This document shows positions 11,877 through 20,758 of a DNA stretch of 64,000 nucleotides, one piece after another. The stretch comes from Alternaria dauci (lineage: Eukaryota > Ascomycota > Dothideomycetes > Pleosporales > Pleosporaceae). Where the stretch lies: assembly GCF_042100115.1 (NCBI RefSeq), contig NC_091273.1, forward strand, positions 4,526,001 through 4,590,000, read 5' to 3'. The stretch's first letter is position 1. Every line of letters starts with the position of its first letter. Under the pieces are notes generated by a model. It had not been told where the DNA came from. It saw only the letters and a program-made list of their open reading frames with translations, and ran no database searches. The position numbers and the translations under genes were made by a program.

Positions 11877-13527
11877 ATGAGCTCCGGCACGCCTCTTTCA
11901 CCAGATCCAAGACACCATCCAGACAATGCGAATCTACCAAACATCAACCAACCTGCGACAATCCGCGGTGTCACCATTGCTTTCCTGGTACGTGCGACGA
12001 TCGAGCAAGTATACGCCCTAGACGTCTTTGTACTGATTCTACCAGTCACTCGCCATCACTACATTGAGCTTACGGTTACTGTTCCGGATCAAGGACCGAC
12101 TTTGGGGTTGGGATGACGTGTTTGTGGTACTCGCCGCCGTTACTAGTTTCATCGGAGACATCATGGTTTGCATGAGTATGCATGTCCATGTTCAAGCAAT
12201 CGAGGCGTCACTAACTGTCTACAGTGCCACAGGATGGTCTCGGTCTGCACTTGTGGACACTTGATTTCGAGCATCTAACATTGTATTTTAAGGTACTACA
12301 TCCCAGCTGACATGGCTTTCAGGTTCTAGACTGACATTTGTTACAGCACATATACTCGACAAATGCTGCGTACACTGCAAGTACATCACTAATCAAGCTC
12401 TCTATCCTACTGCAGTTTCTCCGTGTCTTTGCTGAAGCCGCACCTTCAACGACTCATGCTCAATATCGTTTCGCGCGAGGCCTTACTTGGACCATGATTG
12501 TCATATGCGCACTCTGGGGATTAACTTTCCTCTGTCTCGCGCTCTTCTCCTGCCGTCCCATCGCCAAGAACTGGGATGCAACACTAGAGGGCACATGCGT
12601 CGCGTGGGGCAGCAAGAACCCTGACGAATTCTTCGGCGTGTTCCTGGGACATGCTGCCAGTAACTGCGTGTTGGATGTTCTGGTCCTTCTTGTACCTGTT
12701 CCTTTCGTAACCACATTAAGGATTGCAGGTAAAGGCCGAGCAGGCTTGATTGGCGTCTTCAGCTTAGGCTGTGTGTAAGTGGACAGCGTGCCTTCAGAAG
12801 ACAATCGTACTGACAATACACCAGTGTGGTCATAGTGGCCATCTGCCGCATGATCGTCATGTCCGTCAACAAAGCCGGTACCGAACCTATTCTTGACATG
12901 AGTTTCCATACGCCCATGATATACATCCTCGCCGTTCTCGAAGTCAACTTTGCCATTATGACGGCTTCCATACCCATCTTCTGGCCCGCCATAGTGACAC
13001 TGGCATCCAACAAAATCTTCGTCGTCAAGGAAGTGCAGATACATGTTGAACGTGTTACCAGAAACGACAGCTTCGACCCCAATGCCGGTGGCATTAGCCT
13101 CGATGACCGAAAGGTATCTTCGTCAGGCGGAGAAAGTAAGATTGGTGTCATCACAACGATTTCTGATCAAACACCTCGGAAGTCTGGCGAGAAATCGTCC
13201 CCCAAACATCACTACAATGAATCAAGTCATGCTTCTTCCCCTCGCTGTCCAACGATTGGAGGCTTTGGAGGTCGGAAACCAAGCAGTGACTCATGTGTAG
13301 GCCGAACAATCGGCGTGGATCTCACCGGCCGTCCCAGTCAAGACTCCATACGACACTTATACCGCGTTCCGAGCAACGAGCACCGGAGTTCAAAAAGCCT
13401 GACGCAGAGCGAAGGTGACGACTGGTTCATGGAGATGGACAGAGCGAATGCACGAGGACAGGTGACGACCACGGTCCAAAAATCTTCGATTCCGTTTGAG
13501 CACATCAAGATGTCGGACAACAAGTAA
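11877..13527 (+). CDS. Rhodopsin-domain (SAT4/PTH11-like) seven-helix membrane protein
   Basis: Member of the large fungal rhodopsin-domain family that includes SAT4-type and PTH11-like receptors. Ligand and pathway are unknown. Five exons (11877-11987, 12046-12175, 12225-12292, 12347-12774, 12825-13527) join to 479 aa; all introns are GT-AG and in phase. Signatures in order: LRLLFRIKDRLWGWDD (end of helix 1 and loop), QDGLGLHLWTLD, the helix YTASTSLIKLSILLQFLRVF, LFSCRPIAKNWD, LDVLVLLVPVPFV and FAIMTASIPIFWP (helix 7). Residues from about 330 on form a long Ser/Arg-rich hydrophilic tail, presumably cytosolic. The first helix is short: exon 1 ends in TIAFL and the helix continues across the intron. 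Neighbours do not suggest a pathway. Family call good; receptor function is inference. Confidence 0.88.
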
Positions 13528-14917
13528 AAGTAATCGTATCATCGGGAGGAGGGATGGAGTACATGTCTTTGCTAATGTCTTTCACGTGATACCCTGCAGC
13601 AATGCAATCTGCAACATGTCTTTTCTTGTACGTAGCACATACATAGATGAGTATGTAGTAATGTATTCAATCAGTCAACAAAACCATGGGTTGGGCATTG
13701 ATTCAAGTTACTCACGTGGATCCTTCGGTCTTGGTACGCGTTTCGAGGGTTGGTCGGCCCGCAACCACATATATCGGTCCGATGAGGCCACAGGATGAAG
13801 TCGATTGCTGACTCAATCGCCCATAGTTTCCCCGCAGAGATGCCTCACAGATTGGATCTCAACACAATCGCGCACGGTGCTGTTGTTCGTGTTCCTTCGT
13901 GTCGTTCCGCTTGCCACAATCTCTCCACTTGCATGAACATGGATGCTGTCAGCTCGATCTGGACGTATTCACCCGGGCGCCTGTTGCTCATTGGTATCGC
14001 TTCTTGAGCGAGACTAGCAGCGCGTTAAGGCCACCAACATGGCCTCGTTGGCGTGGTTCCCTGCTCTATGCTGTTGACGACCTACCTAGCTAGATACTTG
14101 CAGCCCCAAAGTTGAATCAGCATATGGGATAGTGCGTGTCCCTACCGCCTTGGCAGTGAAGTATTACGAAATGGATTCCGATGCTCGGATACAGTATGAG
14201 TCTATTGTCTCGAGCATCGAATGCCATACCGGTGATCGTGTGCTCACATGCTAATTCGATCCAGCAGCTGCGGACAAGCTCCGCGTGGCGCCAGTACAAC
14301 TAACCTTTTTGGGCGACGCGCAGGTGCTTCGGTCGCCTGCGAGAAAGCATGGCAAGGCTTGAAGCTGAACACGACTCTTGCTTTTCAGGGTGTTCTCGCA
14401 GACTCTCAGGCAACAGTTACCGATCGCGCTCTTCGTCACCTAGGAGCCACTGGGATCTTTATTCCCGAGAGCTACAACTCCCGAGCGGCGGAAGCCGCGC
14501 AATCATGAAAGATTTGCGGTAGTTCAACCTCTCGTGATCGGTACCTATTCCCGGCGGAGATTGTACCTACTGTATCGATCCACAGCTAGTGGACCTCTGC
14601 ATCCTATACCTCGGGTATTGGAAAAAGCTTTCGCCTCTCGTGAATGGTTCGTTGACCTCTCAGATTTACACCAAGCCCGATGCGGCTGCTAGCAAGGTGA
14701 TCACAGGGTCTTTTGTGGTGAGTGGCACAAACGCAGTACACAGGTAGCGAGCAAAATCTAGTTTCGGTGTGAACCGTGGGACCCTTAAAAGCTTGTGCGG
14801 TTCGTCTATGAAAGCTTGTCGCTCTCGCTACGAAACTCTTACCCTTCTATTGTGCCGGAAGATCGTGACGCAATATCCTACTGAGCGCATTCAGATCAAG
14901 TCCCACGCGACATTATC
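13528..14917. other. Intergenic, 1.4 kb, no gene seen
   Basis: Only short ORFs without motifs (the longest is 86 codons at 14248-14508). It should hold the 3' UTR of the rhodopsin-domain gene and the promoter of the downstream transporter. No repeat or RNA structure recognised. Confidence 0.5.
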
Positions 14918-16480
14918 ATGGCCTCAGCCGCAGAATTCCAGCCTGGTCTATACAATGCGACTGATGGGAAAGGGGACATCGAACGTAGAGGCAGCGTTGC
15001 GAGGACAGAGAAAGGAAAATGGGAAAGGCTATGGCCTGTTATCGCATGCGGAGCTGGACTTTTCAGCGACGGCTATCTTAACAACGTACGCAGAAACCGA
15101 CCCAGAAACCGACGACAGAACATTTCCCGACGCAACAGCACCAATTCCCATCCTAAGCACCACCACTGTACACGAACCGAAACTAAGAATATGAGAATGG
15201 GAATGCTAATACAAAGACTTGTAGATCATCGGACCGGTCAACACGATGCTGAAGACGATTTACCCAGATTCGTATGCGAACTCTTCTGCTCAGGCAAATG
15301 TCGCGAGTATAACTTTTGCTGGCACAGTCGTAGGGATGTTGTTCTTCGGCTACACATCTGATCATTTCTCAAGGAAATGGTCGCTGTTCACTTCGACCAT
15401 CATCATCATACTTTTCGCCATCCTAGGAACGGCGTCATATGGAGCAGGCGGGAGTCCGAGCGGGCTATTGACGGCGCTTGTTGTGTACCGGTTCTTTCTC
15501 GGGGTAGGCATGTCCTGCACAAAACCGTATTTGTTCGCATGCGATGGATTTGCTGACTTGTGATAGGTATCGGCGGAGAGTACCCAGCGGGCAGTGTCGG
15601 TTGTGCAGAATCTACCGGCGAGCTCAAGCAGGGCACACGGAACAAATGGTTCATCCTCTTCACCAATGTGCAGATTGATCTGGCCTTTTTCATCAGTGCC
15701 ATCGTCGCTACTGTCGTCGTCCTTGCTACAGGGGAGAACCATCTACGCGCTGCCTGGCGCATCTGCCTTGGAATCGGTATCATCCCGCCTCTTTCGCTAC
15801 TCTACCTCCGATTGAAGCTACAAGAGCCCGAGGCGTTCAAGCGGGAGTCCCTGGCCAAAGCGAAGACACCATGGTTGCTTATCATCAAGTACTACTGGTT
15901 CCGACTCAGCATTGTCAGTATCATCTGGTTCATCTACGACTTCAGTGCGTACTCATTTGGTATCTATGCGACGTCTATCTTGGCCAACCTACTAGGCGAA
16001 TCGGCGCCGCTATGGAAGAGTCTGGCATGGAACATCCTGATCAATTTCTTCTACATGCCCGGCTGCCTTGCGGGAGCTTTCGTTGCAGACTTGCCTTCCA
16101 TGGGCCCTAAGAAGACGCTCTTCATCGGCGTGACGCTGCAGGGCATCATCGGGTTCATCATGGCTGGATGCTATCCCTGGCTGAACAAACCCGAGAACGT
16201 TGCCGGATTTGTCGTGGTGTACGGGGTTTTCCTTGCACTAGGCGAATTCGGTCCTGGCGATAATATCGGTTTGGTTGCTTCGAAGACCTGTGCAACTGGG
16301 ATTCGGTACGTCTCTTCACCACCTTTTCATTTCTCCACTTTCTAACATGTTGACAGCGGCCAATACTACGGTCTCGCAGCAGCTGTAGGCAAAATCGGTG
16401 CGTTCGCAGGATCGTATGCTCTCGATGCACTACAGAAGGCCGCAACCCATTCTTCGTGGCGTCTACTCTTGCCTTCGTAG
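14918..16480 (+). CDS. MFS transporter, Git1-like (glycerophosphodiester/phosphate type), 3' frameshifted
   Basis: Major facilitator of the Git1/phosphate-transporter branch, probably in the plasma membrane. Exons 14918-15085, 15225-15507, 15567-16305 and 16357-16480 give 437 aa as the sequence reads. Key motifs: GLFSDGYLNN-IIGPVNTML (helix 1), GYTSDHFSRKWS (MFS motif A region), RFFLGVGIGGEYPAGSVGCAES, and [26 protein letters not shown]. Reaching GVGIGGEYP requires a GC-AG intron (15508-15566) after GTAG; no GT donor restores the frame. In the last exon the frame ends early at 16480. The expected continuation (helix 12 and tail, PFFVASTLAFVAAGLVLLLP to 16671) lies one frame over from about 16440, so roughly one base appears missing. 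Substrate is inferred from family only. Confidence 0.82.
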
Positions 16481-16671
16481 CTGCTGGTCTGGTGTTGCTG
16501 CTTCCGCATATCGGCCAAGATACGATCGACCAGGAGGACGTCAAGTTCAGAGAGTATCTCACCGCGAACGGATATGACACAAGCAAGATGGGCCTTCAAA
16601 ATGGAGATGCGACGCGTATCGAGAATGATGAGAATGGCGTCGTGCCCGTTGAGCAGATGTATGGGAAATAG
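16441..16671 (+). pseudogene. Out-of-frame C-terminal end of the Git1-like transporter
   Basis: This segment encodes the conserved last transmembrane helix (FFVASTLAFVAAGLVLLLPHIG) and an acidic cytosolic tail ending in VEQMYGK, but in a different frame from the preceding exon. The shift lies in the run AAGGCCGCAACCC at about 16436-16446. It is either a real 1-base (or 4-base) deletion that truncates the protein, or a sequencing/assembly error. I mark it as disrupted, not as a separate gene. Confidence 0.7.
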
Positions 16672-17431
16672 GTCCAAGGGTGGCTTGGTCTGGTGTGAAG
16701 ACGATGTTCGATGGTGACAAAGACTTGTACGAGTACCTAGGTTATTCAAACTTACTAATTTCCGCTACAAGTCTTATGCCTGAAACATGCCGAAGTGCTA
16801 TACCAAGGAGCCGCATGCACGACTTGGAGCAGATAAAAAATTCTTGATTACCAGACATCCCTACCTAGGTAAGACGTTCTGGGCTTAGTGTGCTTTCACA
16901 CAGCCGAGGCAATTTGTAAGGCCGGAGATCTTGGAAGCTACTTAACAACCCACGTCACTAGCAGCTCCCCACCATGCACGACAGACGACAGATATACCAG
17001 ACCTCAGCCCGTTTGATCTTCGCTAAGCCGCCTCAACCTAGACTAACCGTGCGTAATGGTATTATACAATGAGTGCCCGGAGCAGCTTACCTCACGTGCA
17101 ATTGGGCACATGTACCTAGGTATCTCGGACCTTCGTCAGCCAAAGCAGGCTTAAATTGAGACACCAAGCCCCGTCGGCAATATGGAACTAGGTGGAATGA
17201 TACTGGAACAAGCCGTGCTATCCCCACAAGAAGGATGAGATGGCGTCTCCATGTGGGCTCTAGTATGCCTGGAAGCGTGTAGTTGACCCCATTGTCCGGC
17301 TTCGATGGGAAGCGGTACTAAAGAGCGGCCATTACCCTCTCTTGATGTGACTGACGAAGCAAATTGACTCAAAATTCTCATCTCATACACACAGAATCAT
17401 CGTTTCCGACCTCGGAACCTCACTATCCACC
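16672..17431. other. Intergenic: transporter 3' side and SET-gene promoter
   Basis: No supported ORF. Several CCTAGGTA-like octamers are scattered here (for example near 16734, 16863 and 17114), but their spacing is irregular and I assign no function. The right end, up to 17431, is the leader of the SET-type gene. Confidence 0.45.
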
Positions 17432-18025
17432 ATGTCTCCCGCAGCCGTAACCTCGACCCCTCCTACCACAGCACCCCACACGAACGGAAAATCTTCTACT
17501 AAACCAATCATAACACCTTCGTCGACGGTCGCCTCACAAATCCCCGCTTGGGTTCAACCTGACCTATCCCGTCTCCTCCGCGTAGAGCACAACCCAGGTG
17601 CCTTCACTTCGCGCTCAGTCTCCCTCGTCAACCTTCCCGCAGGCGCAGTCTTTGCCCGCATCACAAACCCCACGCCAGCCACGGTAGCGTACTCCTCCGT
17701 CCAAGCTTCACGCGACCTCCACATTGAGCTCAACTGCGACCTCGTCTACATAAACCACAGCTGCAAGCCCAGTCTAGTGTTCGATATGCAGCGCTGGGAA
17801 GTAAGGGTCTCGGAGGACGGAGAGGGGCTGAAGGAGGGTGATGAGCTCACGTTCTTCTATCCGAGTACGGAGTGGAGCATGGCTCAGCCCTTTGCGTGCT
17901 TGTGTAAGACGGGAGAGTGTGCGGGAGAGATCAAGGGCGCGAAGGATATGAGCGGGGAGGTTTTGGGAAGGTACTGGTTGAACAAGCATATCGAGGAGAT
18001 GCTGGCTGAGAGAGATGGGCAATAG
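17432..18025 (+). CDS. Small SET-domain protein (post-SET type)
   Basis: Single exon, 197 aa, from the first ATG. Residues 1-45 are Ser/Thr/Pro-rich. The SET-like core begins about residue 50 (LLRVEHNPGAFTSRSV...AGAVFARI). The strongest motif is the SET signature YINHSCKPSLVFD (about 109-121), followed by GDELTFFYPSTEW (the ELTFFY/DYG-type motif that contributes to the active site) and a post-SET-like cysteine cluster CLCKTGECAGEI. It is much shorter than histone methyltransferases and lacks pre-SET and other domains, so it belongs with the short fungal SET proteins, whose substrates are mostly unknown. Lysine methylation is possible but not shown. It converges on the gene at 18311. Confidence 0.8.
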   Translation: MSPAAVTSTPPTTAPHTNGKSSTKPIITPSSTVASQIPAWVQPDLSRLLRVEHNPGAFTSRSVSLVNLPAGAVFARITNPTPATVAYSSVQASRDLHIELNCDLVYINHSCKPSLVFDMQRWEVRVSEDGEGLKEGDELTFFYPSTEWSMAQPFACLCKTGECAGEIKGAKDMSGEVLGRYWLNKHIEEMLAERDGQ

Positions 18026-18310
18026 ACGCCTCTTTGAGGTCTATTGTAAGAATGTATGTGGATGCAAGCTCTGGAAGCCTGAAGTGTCGGCTGGAATACA
18101 GTATCAAAACCCCTCACACAATACGAAAAGAAGACTGGCATTGGTTTTTCTTCAACTTTATCAATTCACTACAGCCCTCTCATACGTAATCATCTTGAAG
18201 GGTTCTGGCCTCGTCATCCCCAAAGCATCTATACTCTTTCTGCATTTTTCGTGACAGCTTTCCACAAACACACGCTAGAAAATACACTGTCTTCCACAAC
18301 ATCCCCGTCT

Positions 18311-19126
18311 TCACCCCGCCATGATCGCCCTAACACTCTCAAGAGTAACTCCCTCAAATCCATCCCCAAAGATTTCTCCATCCTTCATCTTTCCCTGCCA
18401 CAGCGCCCCTTCCTCCTGACTAGCCTTAACGCCAATAGCAACCTGCTGTCCGTTACCAACGCACGCTTGAATGCCAAATTCATACTCGCTACGAGCATAT
18501 GTATGAATATCGAGATGTGCCTTTTGCGGACATTCCGGGCCTAGTGAGAAGCGAAAGACGGTATGGCGAGAAAGTTCATCGGCGATACGGGCCAGGACAT
18601 CCACGGCGTCGGAGAATGTGATACACAGAGCGAGGGTTGTAACGATGGAGTGGGCTCCGAAGGACGTTTGTGTGATGACCCATACATGGCTGGGGAGTGG
18701 CTTGGAAGAAATTTCTGGTGTTCCGGGAGAGGAGATTGGGTCTCGAAGCGCAGGTCGAGGCCGCGATGGTGATGATGGTAGTGCAGAGAGCGGTTTCGAT
18801 GTGGTCGAGGGAGATGCCTTTTCCATGCAAGATTCCGGGATGCGTATGCCCTTGGGTACGTTCAGCCTTTGTAGAGTGCGGAGTGACGTTTCTTTCGACT
18901 GTTCTCTTTGCTTGTCGAGCTTCGCTGTGCATATTTCCTCTTTGGCCGCGTCCTTGGCTTTCAGCTTGTCGGCTATGCTCAATTTGGGCACCCTTGCCAG
19001 CAGGTCCTTCAAGTCGTCAATCTGTTGTTGTTGCTCCGCGGTGAAGGGATGTTCGGTGCGCATCCTCTCTTCGAATGCTTCTCTCAAGAGCCGAGTGCTC
19101 TTCCTCTCCTTTTGGTACGGGAACAT
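18311..19126 (-). CDS. Conserved-looking hypothetical protein
   Basis: Single ORF, 271 aa from the ATG at 19126 (MFPYQKERKSTRLLREAFEE). The frame is open a little further upstream, but only from a TTG, so 19126 is the better start unless an exon is missing. Residues 20-80 are predicted helical and charged (EQQQQIDDLKDLLARVPKL...), possibly a coiled coil. A Ser/Pro-rich linker (about 105-140) follows. Residues about 145-271 look like a compact alpha/beta domain (VWVITQTSFGAHSIVTTLALCITFSDAVDVLARIA). I recognise no family. Codon use and length support a real gene; function unknown. Confidence 0.6.
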   Translation of the reverse strand: MFPYQKERKSTRLLREAFEERMRTEHPFTAEQQQQIDDLKDLLARVPKLSIADKLKAKDAAKEEICTAKLDKQREQSKETSLRTLQRLNVPKGIRIPESCMEKASPSTTSKPLSALPSSPSRPRPALRDPISSPGTPEISSKPLPSHVWVITQTSFGAHSIVTTLALCITFSDAVDVLARIADELSRHTVFRFSLGPECPQKAHLDIHTYARSEYEFGIQACVGNGQQVAIGVKASQEEGALWQGKMKDGEIFGDGFEGVTLESVRAIMAG

Positions 19127-19453
19127 GACTTGAAAGAGTCTGGAGATGTGTACGGAAATTCGATTGCTGGAAACACACAGCCAGTACAAAATACGATGGC
19201 GCAGTTCGGCATCGAAGTGGTAGTGGGATATCGTTTAGTTTATGTTGCGGTTGGCGGTTGATGAATAAACCAATGCCGTGAACTGTTTCCACACCCGCTT
19301 GCTAGCAAGCTAGGAAAACACCACATTGATTATTGTCGTATCTTGTCAAGCCAAACGAGGCGAGATCATTTGTGCGCAGTCTCCGGATGTGGCACGTCAA
19401 CATCGACCTAACACAAAAGTCAGTCCCATCTTCTCACACCCATCCCTTACATT
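19127..19453. other. Short intergenic interval between two minus-strand genes
   Basis: Presumed promoter of the 18311-19126 gene and 3' UTR of the next one. No motif recognised. Confidence 0.4.
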
Positions 19454-19807
19454 TCACACTCCACATACCTCTCCATACTGTTGTCCGCTTTTGTATGCCG
19501 TCGGCCGTCTATCATCCATTTCCACGCTCCAAGCACCACCTTCTGCTTCTTCCTCGTCTTCGAGCTTTCGATACTTGCTCTTGGACCCAGGTATGCGAAT
19601 CTCGGCGTTCATGATTGCGGCTTTCTTCTTTCGATCGCGTTTGTTCTTGCAGAGGACTAGACTGATGATGAGACAGAACATGCCAACGGTGGCTAGGACA
19701 GAGAGGATGATGACGATGACGAAACCGCGCTTCTGAGTATCATTTTCGAAGATGGAGTTACGGGGAATGATACGATGAGTCTTGGTGGGGAACGGCATGG
19801 AAAACAT
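19454..19807 (-). CDS. Small single-pass membrane protein, unknown function
   Basis: 117 aa from the ATG at 19807. The frame stays open to another ATG at 20113 (219 aa), but that extra part is Arg-rich without structure. The DNA just upstream of 19807 is strongly pyrimidine-rich on the coding strand, as in a fungal leader, so I prefer the short form. A single hydrophobic helix (GFVIVIILSVLATVGMFCLI, about residues 27-50) is followed by a basic stop-transfer segment (CKNKRDRKKK) and an acidic cytosolic tail with EDEEEAEGG. The arrangement resembles the gene at 40652 (one helix, then basic residues and a tail), but without clear sequence similarity. No family recognised. Confidence 0.5.
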   Translation of the reverse strand: MFSMPFPTKTHRIIPRNSIFENDTQKRGFVIVIILSVLATVGMFCLIISLVLCKNKRDRKKKAAIMNAEIRIPGSKSKYRKLEDEEEAEGGAWSVEMDDRRPTAYKSGQQYGEVCGV

Positions 19808-20758
19808 GCTCCAAGCGACGATATGATGTTGGAATGTGTAAATTACGGTATCGTTTAATTGTAAAAGTAAGAAAGACAGAGATGAAGATGGCGAAGAACA
19901 ACAAACACGCAGGACACCTACGATATAAGCATGTCTCGCCCCGTCTCGCGATACCCACACAGCCTCCTCCTTCTCGACACCGCTTCGCCCACTGTCCATG
20001 ATCTCCACCGGGATTACACGTTCCCCATGACTCCGCCGGGCCCGCCTTGAAATAGCGACTTGCGTTGTGCGGTGCCTCCTGCCAATCGCAATAACAACGT
20101 GTCGTGCGAGCATGACGTGGCTATGTCCGTGTATCTAATTCTGACACTTGGACAGTAACTGTCGAGATTGTTGTGTGAGAAAGCGAGGTGAACGTGGTGT
20201 ACAAGGAGTTATGAAGACGTGGGAATGCGGAATTATGCAGTCAGGGTCGGTGGTAATGAGTCGAGTGTGTAGGCGGCCTTGTGCAAAGCTCAGATCTTAG
20301 TCGGTAAGATGAGATGTGGGGACCCTGTTCGTGTTCATCAACACATTCAGGCTCGCTGATTCAGCGGCTACCTCGGGACATGAGATATGTAATACAACCT
20401 GACGACGTTTAAATCCTGAGCGATCGTCTTCCGCACAGGAGACCCTTTCATCTTAATTCAGGCTTTTCAGATTTTACTTGCTACGAAGCCATCACATTTT
20501 GTCTAAGCACATAAATCCAACCGATGACAACCATGCGCAAAAACATGTGTGTTGAATTGATAAAATCCGCGACCGACGCCAGAAAATGCATGAGCACATG
20601 CTATGTACAACTTCGTAACAACACCGACCATCATGCTTCATAACCTTCCTCCATTCCCAAACACCTTCATTACCGCATGCGAAAAAGGAACGCCGGCCGA
20701 AGCCTAGACAACACAACATAACCATCATATACAACATCCCCTTGGGTCCCCACCTCCA
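19808..20758. other. Intergenic between small membrane protein and exo-glucanase gene
   Basis: Holds the promoter of the 19454 gene and the 3' side of the GH5 gene (both minus). Part is covered by the uncertain N-terminal extension up to 20113. No other coding signal. Confidence 0.45.

Noticed and set aside
16730..17120. Repeated CCTAGGTA-like words
   Set aside because: Irregular spacing and common in this genome by eye; no support for a regulatory array.
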